NCBI RefSeq assembly: GCF_000189635.1
Contig: NW_002476358.1
Location: 200,616-264,615 of the forward strand
DNA length: 64,000 nt
DNA from: Tetrahymena thermophila SB210
Taxonomy: Eukaryota; Ciliophora; Oligohymenophorea; Hymenostomatida; Tetrahymenidae
Direction of reading: 5' to 3'
Positions 12,080 through 25,278 of the stretch are shown piece by piece. The notes under the pieces are model-generated. The model made no database searches and was not told the DNA's origin. It saw nothing but the letters and a program-made list of their open reading frames with translations. The position numbers and the translations under genes were made by a program. Numbering within the stretch: position 1 is the first letter of the stretch; every line of letters starts with the position of its first letter.

Positions 12080-13825
12080 TTTTATTTATTTATTACTTAT
12101 TAACTCTACTATTATATATGATATGCGAGGTTTGCTAAATTTGAATTCTTTAAATTTATAATTGGCTGGCTATACACCTTTTTAAAAAGATATTGGCTTT
12201 TATTAATTATTTGATTTTAATTTTATTATGAATGAAAGTTGATAACAATATTAAGAGATAATTATTTATTTGATTCATGTTTTTAATTATCATAATTAAT
12301 TTTGAAAAATAATTAAATTAATATAGATTCAGTATTTTGTTTTTTTTATTTGTTTGTTTTTGATTCCTATCAAATCAAAGCCAATCCTAATATTTTGTTA
12401 TTTTAAATTATAACTATTCAGTCATATCTTAATAAAATGAACTGTTTGGTAATAACATATATACTTTTCATCATTAAAATTTATTTATGTGAATCATTTT
12501 ACAGCAAAATTTCAAATTTTAAAAATAAACTATCTCACTCACTCCAAATCTTTTTAATTTGATTTGAAACTTAATAAATAAAATATTGATTTAAGTAATT
12601 ATTTCTTTTCATAGTTAAATTTTACTCTAAAATTCTTTTAAAAATGAATTGATTTTTACAAAATATTATTTATTTTTTAAAAAAATTTAATTTTGATTTA
12701 CTAAAATATATTCAAATAATTTAAATATATTATGCATTTGTTTAGGCATGTCAGTTTATAAACTAAATTTTTTTATAAATACAAATAAAGTAAAATATAA
12801 TTTTATAATTTGTTTAATTTCCTATCTAAATTTCATTTAAAATCAATTTGATATTTTTATTCAAATGAAATATTTTGAATTGTTTTAGTTTTTTTATTGA
12901 ATTTAGTTTTAATATAAAATTAGAATTAACAATTAAAATACATATCTTAAATTTCTATAGAGTCAATCTTTTCAGACTTTAATTTACAAATTAAAAAAAT
13001 GATATTTTTACCAAAGACATTAAAGAAAGATACCATTTTACAAAAAATAAATGTATTTATAAAAATTGTATTTTTAAATAAATTAAATGTTTTAGTAAAT
13101 AAAAAAAATTTCAGCTAAAATAAGCATAAAAATTATTGTAATTAAATATAAGAATTAAATATTTAAATACACAAAATCTTAATAAAAAAAATGAAAATTA
13201 TTATTTAAAATAGTAAAATATAAAAAGAAACCTTTGATAAATATCAAGTTAAATTTAATATATTAATTGATTAATTTTAACAATTCAATTTGTTAAATAA
13301 AAGGTCTTATGGTTAATTAAATAGAAAATTCAAAGATATAAAAATGAGAGTGATTAGCTTCAAATATTTTTTAAATTTAATAGAATATTTAAACTAATTA
13401 TGTTTGATATTTAAAAATCAAATAAAAATTACTACTAATATTTAATCATACTTACTGTAAAATTTAATAAAAATAGTGCTTTTTTATTTTTTTTATGGCT
13501 AAGTAAGATTAAATAAATATTAATTGGCTTACCTTTTAAATTAAAATCCTAATTGTAATAGCTCATTTTAAAAAGTAAGTTTTTTACATAAAAATAATAC
13601 AAAAAAATTGTAAGAAAACTAAAAAAACTAAATATAGTATGCATGCTATTTAAAGGTTTTAATTATTTCCTTTATCATTTTATTAAGTAGTACAATTTTA
13701 ATTTAAAATTATTCAAGTATTAATAGTAATTGGCAAAGTACATCATATATAAATTTCATAGATTATAATAATTTTTTTAAAATATATTTTTTTCATATAA
13801 ATTATTTTTTAGAAAGTATCCTGAA
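12080..13825. other. Large AT-rich intergenic region
   Basis: About 1.7 kb of almost pure A/T upstream of SAS-6 and downstream of the secreted-protein gene. No frame with coding character, no RNA gene and no repeat array found. Confidence 0.55.
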
Positions 13826-14251
13826 TCAGTTATCAACACTGCAGTTTCTGTATTTTTGATTATACCATCTGTAGAAATAAGTATCTTAAGAAGCATAAAC
13901 TTCACAGTCGAGGACACAGTCTAAAAATTCTTGAGGAAGAATAGAGTCAATATTGGTTGAATTATAGTAGAAATCGTTGAATTTTTTGCAAGAATCAGGT
14001 GTAGTCAACAATAAGCAATTGTTTGTGTAGACTAAAGTGTTATAGCAATGAGGGTGAACTTTATTTGGAGCATCATTGCAAGCAATACCTACATTAGCGC
14101 TAACACAATCATTCCATTTTCTCACAGTTACTAAATTTCCTGATTATAAGAGCTACTCGCTTTTATCATCAAGGTTGTATTAAGTAAGGAAAGCAGCTCC
14201 TGATAACAAAACTGAAACAGCAACAAATGTTAAAAAGAATAGTTTATTCAT
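13826..14251 (-). CDS. Small secreted cysteine-rich protein, paralogue A (141 aa)
   Basis: Intronless minus-strand frame from ATG 14251 to TGA 13828-13826. A typical signal peptide occupies residues 1-20 (Lys3, then a hydrophobic core, ending SGAA). The mature part carries eight cysteines (49, 58, 69, 79, 88, 112, 116, 137), probably paired as disulphides. It shares a framework with the protein at 15317-15721: TVRxWNxC, HPxC, TNNCLL, CxxFxDFxYN, NIDxxLP, CVxxCExY and a final WxxQKxxxC. The spacing of these blocks is nearly identical, so the two arose by tandem duplication. No known domain recognised. Likely a secreted or vesicle-content protein. G+C is higher than in the surrounding spacer, as expected for coding sequence. 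Confidence 0.85.
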
Positions 14252-15316
14252 TTTTTTATTTTTTGAAGTTTTTTTGGAAATAAGCAATAATTATTTATTA
14301 TTCTTTTATATATTTTAAGTATATTAACAATTTGAATATTAAATATTGGCAATCTTAATAATTTTTTCTATCTTCGTAAGATTTGTTCTATTCGATTTAA
14401 GCTCAGATCGTCAAACCTTAAATCAAATTAAGAAATTCATTTACAAGTCATCCAGCAAGTTCAAGAAAACCACAATTTATCTATTTCGTATATTAACAAA
14501 AATTCTTATATATTTCCATTCAATTTTTAAGAAATGTATGGATTTTACATAACCACAAAACACAAATAGCTTATTATTGAAAAAGAAAAGTATTCCAAAA
14601 GGAAAATATTGGTTTCAGTCGCAAAAACACAATATAAGTAAAGCTTGTCTGTACTCTAAAATAAGCAAAAATTTTATTTATTTTATCATTTTTGGTAGTA
14701 AAATAAATTTTGAAGTGAATAAAATTTTGTTAAATTTTAACAACATTTACAAAAACAAAAGTGATTTGATAGTATATAAAATGCATTTAAAAAACCTAAT
14801 CTATTAATTTATTTTTTTTAATTTGTAATATAAATAGATATTACTAAGTAACTAAAATAAATACTAAATTTTTATATTGGTACTAATACATATCTTTAAA
14901 ATATTTAGGTAATTACTCGATATCCTTTAATTTTTTTATTTTAATTACCTTTTCAAATGCCTATTTATTTTTTACTTCAGAGTAATTTATTTTGTAGTAC
15001 AATGAAATCAGAATAAAATTTTACTTTTTAAAATTTCTAAAAATAAATATTTTTTGTATTTTAAATAACATAGACAAATTAGTCAGTTTATTTTTTATAA
15101 AATGACGTTAATTATTAAAAATTAAGATTTACTGAATTATTTTATGATTTACATGTACGTATATATATCTATAAAACAATTAGAATCCTTTTTAACTGAA
15201 TTTATAATAATTAATGATATGATTTATATTTTTATAGAGTCATGAAATATAATAATATATAGTAGTTTTTATATAAAATAACATTATATTTATTTCAAAA
15301 TATTTGGAATTTTTTT
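14252..15316. other. Spacer between the two secreted-protein paralogues, with an open frame of doubtful status
   Basis: A plus-strand frame stays free of TGA from about 14346 to 15005, but its first in-frame ATG is only at 14538. The product is Lys/Ile/Phe-rich with no recognisable feature. About 14375-14470 is less AT-rich than its surroundings. I do not call a gene; it could be leader sequence or a decayed exon. Confidence 0.3.
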
Positions 15317-15721
15317 TCACTATGATTGAGCACAAGAATTGAACTTCTATTAGAACCATTTTGATAAGTGTTTTTCTTTTTGAGAATATTTTTCACAAAT
15401 TTTTACGCATTCAGACATGATATCAGGTAAAACATTGTCAATATTTGAAGGATTGTAGACAAAATCCCAAAAACTTGTACATTCTTGTGTATCTCTGAGT
15501 AAACAATTGTTTGTATCTACAAATCCATCTAAGCAGACTGGATGCTCATATTTTGGGCATTGGGAACAAGGCATAGGTACTTAATCAGCACATTAATTCC
15601 ATAGTCTTACGGTAGTAAAAGAATTTTGTTATAAGACTGGAGTTTAATAGCCTTAAACCAAAAGATAGGCAGTGAGTGCAACAGAAGTGATTGCAAATAT
15701 TGTTAAAATATAGTTTTTCAT
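15317..15721 (-). CDS. Small secreted cysteine-rich protein, paralogue B (134 aa)
   Basis: Intronless minus-strand frame from ATG 15721 to TGA 15319-15317. Signal peptide at residues 1-22 (MKNYILTIFAITSVALTAYL). Nine cysteines (44, 52, 55, 63, 73, 81, 105, 109, 130); all but Cys55 match the eight of paralogue A, including the TNNCLL and CVKICEKY blocks and the C-terminal WFQQKFNSC. The two genes point the same way 1.07 kb apart, a head-to-tail duplication. B has gained one cysteine next to Cys52, which could change disulphide pairing. No match to a family I know; function unknown. Confidence 0.85.
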
Positions 15722-17085
15722 TTTTTTGGTGCTTTTAAGATAAATAGTAGTATTTGATTTTGCTATATTAAATTATGTAAAATCAATCAGATAGATCTAA
15801 GTCTATTAGCAGATGAAATAATAAGATAGAATAATAAAATAAAATTTGTTTACACTCTTTTTTTTCTATATGGAAAAAAAAAATCAAGTTTTTTAATATA
15901 TAAAATCTACACAATAAATATTCATTTATTTGATACTTAAATATTTTGTTAAATTTTAATAAAAATGTTGAAAAAAACAACTTTAAAAAACTATTATTTT
16001 TAGTTAAACATTAAGTTTATAAAAATAATACATTTTCTATTAAGAATTCAACATTTTTTAAATGAGCTCAAACCTGAAATCACAATCTTAAATGAAATAT
16101 TTAACTAATAAATTTGTTAATAAATAAAAATTTTTCTTAGACAGAATTATTAAATATAATTAGGTTTAGCAAAAATCTTCTCAATTATAAAAAAATTTAA
16201 ATACAATAATCTAATATCATATAATTATTCTCTTAAAAAAATACCATACATTTCTACTAAATTATAAATAGTAGTTTTTTAAATCTATGGATTTGGTTAA
16301 CTTAAAAAATATTAATATTTATGTATGAGCATATCTTCATATTCATCAAATAAAATAAATAAAAAACTTTTATTGAAATTTTAAAAATTAAGAAGCAAAC
16401 ATAATAATCTAAAACGAGTAAATTCAAAAAAATTAGTATTAAAATTAAGATAAATATTTTCCAAAATAAATCAGAATTTATTTAATGTTTAAATTTAATT
16501 TAAAATAAGTAAAAAATTTTATTATTTATGATATTAAAAATAAACTTAAAAAAAGAAAATTATATTATATTATTATAGAAGTTTCAAATATTTTTAGACT
16601 AAGAAGCAGCTAAAAAAAACATAATTTAAAGATATGGCTTATTAAAATTATATATAAATTAAACTTTTGTTAAAAAGAAATAAAAAATTAGAAAATAATT
16701 TAAATTGATGTTTTTTATAATAAATTAATTTAAAAAATATTATTATTATTATGTCAGTTATCTATTGAAAAGTAATTCAAAAATTATTAGAATAAAAATT
16801 AAAATGAAGCATATTTTAAAAAATTTAATTAATTTTAAATGAAATTTAATATTTAAAGAAATTATTGTAATAACATTAAAATTTAATTTAAAAAATAAAA
16901 AATTTGTCTTTTGTATTTATTGAAGTATCAAATATTTTAGACTGAAAAGCTATTTTAAAAAAAACATAAAGATAAATAAATTGCTTTAAATTTAAAATAA
17001 ATTAAATTTTTGTAAAAATAAAAAAAATTAAGAAATTAATTTAACAAAAACTATTATAATGTCTATTATTTATTTAATAGAAACT
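15722..17085. other. AT-rich intergenic spacer
   Basis: Very AT-rich. Standard-code open frames here have no coding character, and no RNA gene or array is visible. Confidence 0.55.
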
Positions 17086-19748
17086 TCAAATGAGTAAATA
17101 TTTTTTCATTATTTTATCTCCAATTGTATTTTCAAATATATTTGTCATATGATTTACTATTTCTTCATCATTTGTATTGTTTTAATTATTTTATTCATAA
17201 AATTCTATCATAGAACTTTAATTCCCGCCAATAATTGCTATTTTAGAGTTGCTTTATTGGTCTTATATTTTTACAATCTTATGTAAATATCTTGGATATT
17301 TCATATGAGAAATTTCCTTCTAGCAAAGATTTAGAATATCAAATTCCCACACACTATTTGATGGTTAAGACCCAACTTAACCTCCAAAAATTAAAAATGA
17401 GTTCTAGTTGCTAGGGTCTTAAATTATTTAGCTTGCCTCTAAAGATGGAATTTGCTTATCTAGCTGTATGTTATGTTCTTCCCATTTGTTATTTTTACTA
17501 TCATAACTTTCCATGTTGATTTATTTATATATATCGCTGCCATGATAACCACCTTTAAAAAAAAATTTATATATGATTATTTTTTAATAAAAAATAAATT
17601 ATTACCATAAATGTAAATTTTGTTAAAGTATATAAAAGAGCAAGCAGAAGATCTAGGCCTATTCATCTATTAAATTGAAACCCATTTTTTTGTTTTTAAG
17701 TCAAATTTTTCACAATAAGCTAAAACATCACCTTAATTTTATGGCAACAGAGATACATTTTCATTTAGCTGGCTTTAGTTCTTATTTTAAGTATAGTTGC
17801 TTCTGTTATTCATAGCTTAACTATTCTTTATGTGGGTACTTTATTATTGGTTTTTATTAGTGAGTTGAGAATTTTACATACTTTCTTTATTATTATTGTA
17901 TATTTATGAATCATATTATTAAAGCTTAGATAGAATTTAATCTTAGCTAGTATCACCAAAAGAGTGATTGTCATCTTATTCAAAGCTATTGTAGCTTCTA
18001 CCTCCAATCACATATATTTCATTTTATTCTTACACATATAAACAACTAAATGCATATCTTTAATGGATCATTGGTGGCATTTTTGTTTTCACTTTTTTTT
18101 CAAAATTATAGATGAAACATTTTTGCAATACTTGATTCATTGATGAAGATATTCCTCCTGCTAAAAATATTTCATTTTGGCTCAATCTGCAACCACCTTA
18201 ATAGCAACTAAGGTCTAAATTTGTAGGAACTGATTTTACTTTGATATCTTGTTCACTTGTGCCCTTAAATTAAATGATAAAAGGTTACTCTTCTGTACCT
18301 AGTAGGTGATAGATTGAATTGTGTTCCTTTTTCTTTTCTTCTTCTTCATATAAATTATTTTGTAAAGATTGAGGGTTTTTTTTGGAATTAGTTGAAAAGT
18401 AATCTATTTATTGAGTTTACAATGATGCACTATACTTTTCAATTTCGAATTAATCACAAAAGTCAGTAAAATTGTTTTTTACAGAAATTATTTATGTCTT
18501 AAATGTATATAAATCTATTTTTTCTACATGATTTGCTTCGTCTCCTCCAAAAATGTATAAATTATCACCAGACTAAACTGATTTATGTAAAACTCTTTAT
18601 TTAGCCATTTTACCTTTAAATCTGATAGATTCTTTTAATAAAAAATAAATATTTAAGTTAATAATAAATCAAAATAATTTTAATTTATTTTTTTAAAAGT
18701 TAAATAAATTAAATTTTAAGTTTATCATTTTTCATTCATTAATAAAATTAAAAACAAATTCCGTTAAAAACTTACATTCTTACATATCTATTGAACAAAT
18801 CGATGATGTTGCTCCACCTTTACAGTATCCTCCAAAAATTAATAATTCGTTGTATATGTTTGATGCAATATAAAATGACCCTTCTAAACCTCTATGCAAT
18901 TTAAAATCTAGAATATCCCACTAATTAGTTGATAAATTGAACTTTTCTATCTTTTTAGTTCTGTATTCAGGACCAGAATAACCGCCTGCTACATACATAT
19001 CATGTTCGTTGTACAAAAAAACCATTCCAGTGCATCGTGCTACATTTAATGGAGGATGAAAAGACCAAGATTTTTAATCTAAATCAAACACTTCACAAGA
19101 TCTTAAGATAGCCTATTAATCATCTCCATAGCTTCTTCCTCCAATGCAATATACTTTTCTTTAATGGATCAAACCAAAATGGGTATATCGAGATGTGACT
19201 AGATCTTATTATTTTTGAAATTGAAGTGTTTTTATGTTAAAAATATAGGTTTCATTTTATATTTCCGTTAATTCTTAATTTATACCTCCACAAATAAATA
19301 TATTTTCATCATCGATCTACAAGCATAAAGTGTAATTATAAATACTTACATTTTCTTTTTGCTCTTAACTTAAATCTTAGTATAAATTATAAAACTATTT
19401 ATTTTCAACATCAAACTTTAATATTTGCTGCTCATTTATCTAATTGACACCAAAAAAGTATAGGAATTTATTGATTTTATTTTAAAACTTGTCTTACTTT
19501 CCAAATGTACGATTTACTTTTCCGTTAGGAAAGTATCCTGAATTAATCGTTGGTTATTAATTATTTTTATGATTCATCTAAGGCATTGAATGTTCCTTTT
19601 TGGGCGTAATTAATTGCTCTTAAAATATTTGATCATTATTTTATGCTGGCTTTTCTTGGTATTTAAGCTTTGATTGATCAACTTCCTATGGTTAATAAAC
19701 CTAATTATTTTTAATATCAGCTTTATTTGCAGATTTTCCGCATCCCAT
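17086..19748 (-). CDS. Kelch-repeat protein with MGCGKS N-terminus (821 aa, three exons)
   Basis: Exons 19748-18776, 18631-17606 and 17552-17086 (introns of 144 and 53 nt, phase kept), ending in TGA 17088-17086. Two sets of kelch repeats are visible by their Gly-Gly turns after a hydrophobic strand: IFICGG, VYCIGGRS, MYVAGGYS, LLIFGGY, LYIFGG in the first half; IFLAGGIS, IYVIGGRS, IYIYGGYH, FLIFGG, IAIIGG in the second, with the paired Tyr/Trp positions. This predicts two beta-propellers, each a protein-interaction platform. An Asn/Gln-rich linker separates the later repeats. I chose the ATG at 19748 because it gives MGCGKSANK, a consensus for N-myristoylation of Gly2 plus palmitoylation of Cys3, implying membrane attachment. 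An in-frame ATG at 19892 would add 48 residues and lose this signal. Confidence 0.8.
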
Positions 19749-20538
19749 TTTTACTACACAGTCAACCTTATTTTTTCTTGCTTCAAAATTCAATTAAGTT
19801 AGTGAATCTTCGTTTATTTGGGTAAATTAAATTAAATTTATAATAAAAGATGTGGTGATAATTAAATTGTTTTAAAGCTGATTTTTTTTCATAAAAATAT
19901 AATAAATTTACTTTTAAAAGTGTTTAATTTATTTAAAAAATTGTAAGCAAGATTAAAATATCAAAATATTTTGCAATAATCTATCATTAAACATTTTTTA
20001 TTTTTCGAATGTTTCATTATTTAGAATTATTTAAATTTGACTCAGAATTTATATTTTTTTTAAGTTTTAATTTTCAATCTATTTTGCTAAAATGCTTAAA
20101 CTAAAACATATTAATTATACCCACTATTAATTAAAAAAACAAATTAAATATTTAAAAATATTCATTTTATAATTAAAATTTAAAATTTCAAAATTAATAA
20201 ATATTTAAAAAACCATTTTTAATTTAAATATAATTAAAAAATCAATATATTATTCCAAACTAAAAAATATCATTTTAGAATAATTCTAGAAAGTATAGCT
20301 TGAATATGGAGGTTTAGCTTGCTTAACTACTAATTAAATTAAAAGATATGATATTCGAATTATTTGAAAACAAATATTGTTTCTATAGAAAATCGATTTT
20401 ACATATAATATTAATTAATATTCCCGCAATTTATTTATTAAATTTGAAATTAGTAAATTTTAAAATCTTTCCAAAATAAAAAAATTAGCTTAGTGAATTA
20501 AAAAAAATACTAATAATAGCAAAAGAATTAATCTAAAA
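19749..20538. other. Spacer between divergent genes (kelch protein and ISWI)
   Basis: Head-to-head region. About 19749-19892 is open in the kelch frame (alternative longer N-terminus). The remainder is AT-rich, with no assignable element. Confidence 0.45.
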
Positions 20539-23500
20539 ATGACTACAAAGAGTAGAAAATCAAAGACTGAAATGGAGGAAATGGTAACATAATTATTTTT
20601 TATCATTTTATATAGGAAATTAATTAAAAGAATACTCCAGATTAAGATGAGTTTGAATAAAAGAAGAAAAAAATAGAAGAAATCCTGCAGAAAGCTTTAG
20701 ATTATACTTAAAAACTTATTCTACATAGAAAAGAAGCTAGGTAATTATTATGTTTTGTGTTTCTATCTTTACTTTTAAAATATTATTTAGTATAATTTTT
20801 AAAATACTTTTTTGGATATTAGTAAATAGGCAATATAGTAGACAGATGATTTTAAGTCAAAAAAGAAAGAATCAAAAAGAAAGCATGACAGAGAATAGCA
20901 ACAATAAATTAACAAAGAAGAAAGAATTATGTAAAGAAAATCAACTGGTAGCGAAAATGATTATACTTACTTGACAGTTTAGCCTAGTAATATTTAATTT
21001 GGTGTATTAAAGAATTATTAAATGAATGGTTTGAACTGGCTAATATAGTTATATGAATTGAAAATGAATGGAATTTTAGCTGATGATATGGGTTTAGGAA
21101 AGACCATTTAAACAATCTCTATGATAGCCTTTTTAAAGCAATTTAAGCATATTAATGGTAAGCATTTGATTATTGGACCTCTTGCAACATTAAATAATTG
21201 GTTAAATGAATTTACTAAATGGCTTCCTTGCTGTAAAGCAACTATTTTATATGCTAGAGAAGTAAAATATCTACTGAATTCTACTTTTTTTTAATAATTG
21301 ATATTTTAATACCTATCAAAATAAGGAAGAAAGAAATAAAACTCTTTAGGAATATGTGAAATCTGATAAATTTGAAGTTATTATTACTTCTTATGAAGGC
21401 ATCAAAAAATCTGCATCTGACCTTTAGAAGTAAGCATTTTTTAGAAAATAACTTGATAAATATAATTTTATTCGTTCAATTTTAAAACAGAATTTAATGG
21501 GAATATATGATTGTGGATGAAGCACATAAATTAAAAAATGACTAGAGTCAGCTCAGTTTACTTTTACGTAAATTTAAAACAAAAAATAGATTGCTGCTCA
21601 CTGGTACACCTCTCCAAAACGACATTCATGAATTAATTAGTTTGCTTAATTTTGTCATGCCATAAATTTTTACTGACTGTGATACATTTGATGAATTGTA
21701 AAATATTTTGTTCAGTAAAACACAATTTAAAAATTTTTATCAAGTTTAACCTCTAAGAAAAAGAAGCAATCAGAGTCTGAGTCTGACAGATAGCAAGAAA
21801 ATAATGAGGAACCTAACGAAGAATATAATTAAGAAGACAATCTTAGTGAGATAGATAAATAAAAAATGGAATTAGTTAAATAGCTTCATCAAATTATTAC
21901 ACCTTTCATGCTTAGAAGAACCAAAGAGGATTCACTTAAAGATTTACCTCCCAAAAAAGAAATACATTTGTATGTTGGTTTAAGTGATTTACAATTAAAA
22001 ATGTATAGAAACATTCTTCTAAACAAGTAAATAATTCATTCTTAAAAAATCAAACATAACAAACATAACAGAAAAAATATTTTTTTTAAAATTCAGATAA
22101 TTTTTTTTTAATTTAAATTAAAAAAAATATTTTATTAATAAATTTAGAACAATAGACAGTGTATACATAGGAGATTAAAAAAGGAATTATAATAATACAC
22201 TAATGTAGCTCAGAAAAGTATGTATACATCCTTATCTTTTTGATGGTGTTGAAGACAGATCTCTCCCAGAATATGGAGATCACCTTGTTTACAATAGTGG
22301 TAAAATGGTGGTCTTAGACAAATTGCTTAAAAAATTGTACCAAGAGAAAGAAAAAGCTCATCAAGTTTTGATTTTTACTTAATTCACAACTTGTTTAGGT
22401 AAAATTTTAGTTAAAATGATAAATGACTTATGTTTATAATAATGAAAAAGATATTTTAGAAGATTATTTGATAGGAAAAGCTTGGAATTATTGTCGTATA
22501 GATGGTAGTACAGAAGTTAATGAAAGAGAATAAATGATGAATGAGTTTCAAAGAGATGACTCCGATAAATTTGTTTTCCTTCTTTCAACTAGAGCAGGTG
22601 GATTAGGAATTAATTTGACAAAAGCTAACTTTGTTGTAATATTTGATAGCGATTTTAACCCATAGATAGATTTGTAAGCAATGGACAGAGCATATAGAAT
22701 TGGTTAAACGAGGGAAGTGAAGGTGATCAGACTAATTACTTAATTTACTGTAGAAGAAAAAATAATAGAGAGGTAAGGTATTAAATTGAAGTTGGATTAA
22801 CTTATCATACAAAGTGGAAGATCTTATTCTACAAATTTCAACTTAGACTAGCATAACATAAAGAATATAACCTAATTTGGTGCAGATGAAATATTCAAAG
22901 CAAAAGGATCAACCATCTCAGATGATGGTAACTATTTTTAATTTATTTCATGAACTTATTTTAAATAATAAATATTAATAATAATATTTTAGATATTGAT
23001 ATGATTCTGGCAAAAGGTGAAAAAAAGACTGATGAGTAAAATAAAGAAATATAAAAATTAGTTGAAGAAAAAATGAAAGGACTGTTTGATTTAGAAGTTA
23101 AAAGTATCAAATGCAAAGAGCTATTTGGTGAAGATCCTCGTTTATAGGACGAAATAGCTATTAAGCAAGCTGCTCTTTAATCAGAGCTTGAAGAAAAGAA
23201 AAAAATTTACGAAGATTAAATTAAAAAAAATAAATTAATTAAAGTTAAGATTATTTAATTACCTGAATACCAGCTTTTTGAGAGTAAATCAAGGTTAGAG
23301 CAACTATTATAAAAAGTAAATTTTATATTATTTTAGTTTGTTAGTAAATTAATTTGTTAACAAATTTAGGAGGAAGAGTACTTAGCTAGAGGAGGAATAA
23401 TGTACAAAGTCGGTTTGTACAGTGAAGAATTTATATAAAATATGGCAAAAAATAATGGTCTTACTGATGATGAATTGAAAGAAAAAGAGTAATTAATGTA

Positions 23501-24609
23501 ATAAGGATTTCCTTATTGGGATGCTAATGATTACAAAGAATTTTTGAAAGCTTCTTACTTGTACGGAAGAGGTGATTTCGAAAAAATTGCTGCATTTATG
23601 AATAAACCTTTAGATGAAGTCAGAGATTATCACAGAGCTTTCTGGTAAAGAGGAGAAAAATGTATCAGTAACTTTAATTATATTTAAAAAAAAGTTGAAA
23701 CTACTGACAAAAATATTTAAATGGCTAAGGAGTTTACAGATTTTGTAAATTAAAAATTATTGTGAATGAAAATTAAATTCTTATTTTTAAAATAAAGGTT
23801 AAAATGAAGATAGATGACAGTGAGTATATTTAAGAAAATATTACTTTCGATAGTAAAATATACAAAAAATATTCAAGCTAAAAACACTCCTTAGATAAAG
23901 ATTAATTAATAATATATTCATTTTATAAATATGGATATGGTGAATGGGAGAAGATTTTATATGATATATAAAATAACGTTTACTTTAGTCTCGATGAAAA
24001 CTTTAGGTAAGGAATATTCAATTTATTTAAATAATTATTAACCAATTGCTTCAATGGAATCATTAAAATTAATTTATTTAAATTAAACTGAACAGAATGA
24101 TGAGAGAAAGTGATATTAAGGCAAGAGCAAGATCACTATTCAACATTTTGAAAGCAGAAAATGATAACTAATTGCTAGGAGTGCGTTAAAGATAAATATA
24201 ACTCAAAAAGATGTAAGAAGAAAATAAATAGAATAAAAAAGGAGGAAAAAAAGCATAAAAGTAAGATAGTGAATCAAGTAACAATTCAATATTAAGTAGA
24301 AATAGTGCAGATAAAGATGGCTTTAACAAAGTAAAACCAACCAATAAAGAAGCTAAAAAAGATTAGAAACGTCAAAAATTAGTTAGCGAGAAACCTCAAC
24401 AAATTATTGAAGATGATATAGAAAACATAGAAAAAAATGTAATAAAAAAAGAAAACAAAAATAAAAACAAAAAAAATGCTGTGGAAAAACAAAATGTAAA
24501 TCAAAAAGACCAAGAAAACTAATAAAAATAAAAAATATTATAAGATAATCAAAATGAAAATAAATTAGAAAATTATTTTAGTAAAATTGATAAAATAGTT
24601 AAAAAGTGA
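20539..24609 (+). CDS. ISWI: ISWI-type SNF2 chromatin-remodelling ATPase (1116 aa, twelve exons)
   Basis: Exons: 20539-20583, 20616-20740, 20823-21261, 21326-21429, 21491-21697, 21745-22026, 22148-22398, 22451-22927, 22993-23315, 23370-23744, 23798-24006, 24096-24609. Order of motifs: YQMNGLNWL, Walker A DDMGLGKT (Lys150), DEAH box (247-250), [19 protein letters not shown], then helicase C with [11 protein letters not shown] and DRAYRIGQT. After the ATPase come ISWI-specific parts: [29 protein letters not shown] (SANT) and the SLIDE module ending FNILKAE. ISWI enzymes slide and space nucleosomes using ATP. An acidic/Lys insert (SESESDRQQ...) sits inside the ATPase core. The ~120-residue tail is Lys/Gln/Asn-rich. 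Acceptor of intron 2 was set at 20822 because the more obvious AG sites break the frame. Confidence 0.95.
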
Positions 24610-25135
24610 TTTATTATGCTCTCAAAAAAGTTTTAAAACTATTTATTAGTGTCCCTCAATAATTAAGATTCAATATATATACATTAAATATAAAAATAAG
24701 CTATTAATACTAAATTTTATAATTCAAAATTGAGCTGGGGCTGGTCTTAATTATTGGGAAACCACAGTTTATTTATTATTTATTTAAAATATTTTCCTTT
24801 CATTTAAATGTTTAATTTTATTTACATTAACCTTTATATCAATATAATTGTATTTTGTATACTCAATTAATTTTATTATCAGCTAACAAGAAAAAACACT
24901 TTCAAAATAATACTTAATTAAAATTTTAAGATTAACATTAAATTATTTTATCAATTTAACTAATTTGTTTATTTATTTTAATTTTTAGAGCCATAAATTT
25001 ATTTTTAAATTACTTTAATATATTTTTTATTTTATAAATATATTTGTTATCAATTATAATAAGTATATTAACAATAAAAAAAATTATTAGTGGTTTTAGG
25101 GGAATAATCTTGAAATTGGAGAATTTAAAATAAAT
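24610..25135. other. AT-rich intergenic spacer
   Basis: A short less AT-rich patch (about 24735-24765) lies downstream of ISWI; otherwise nothing found. Confidence 0.45.
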
Positions 25136-25278
25136 ATGAAGAAGAAATTGTTAAGTGATATGAGTAGATAGAAAAAGAATGAGGTGAATTATTGAGAACT
25201 TTAAATAATAACATAGAATAAAAAAACAAAAATAGTGACATCTCTAAAGAAAAAAACTAGGATGAAGAAGGTAAATGA
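25136..25278 (+). pseudogene. Short coding-like island with a frame break
   Basis: From ATG 25136 the frame reads MKKKLLSDMSRQKKNE, then hits TGA. Shifting by one base at about 25183 opens GELLRTLNNNIEQKNK and continues ...KEKNQDEEGK to a TGA at 25276-25278. Both halves have the Lys/Asn/Glu/Gln bias of real proteins here, and no GT...AG intron fits between them. It could be a decayed small gene, an exon of an unresolved gene, or a sequencing indel. Low confidence. Confidence 0.25.

Noticed and set aside
14538..15005. ATG-initiated frame between the Cys-rich genes
   Set aside because: Phe/Ile/Lys-rich translation like random AT spacer, no domain or signal peptide; frames this long are not rare with a single stop codon.
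22771..22790. GTAAGG...GAAG donor/acceptor-like pair in ISWI
   Set aside because: The sequence reads through as RQGIKLKLDQLIIQSGR, matching the conserved ISWI segment after helicase C, so it is coding.
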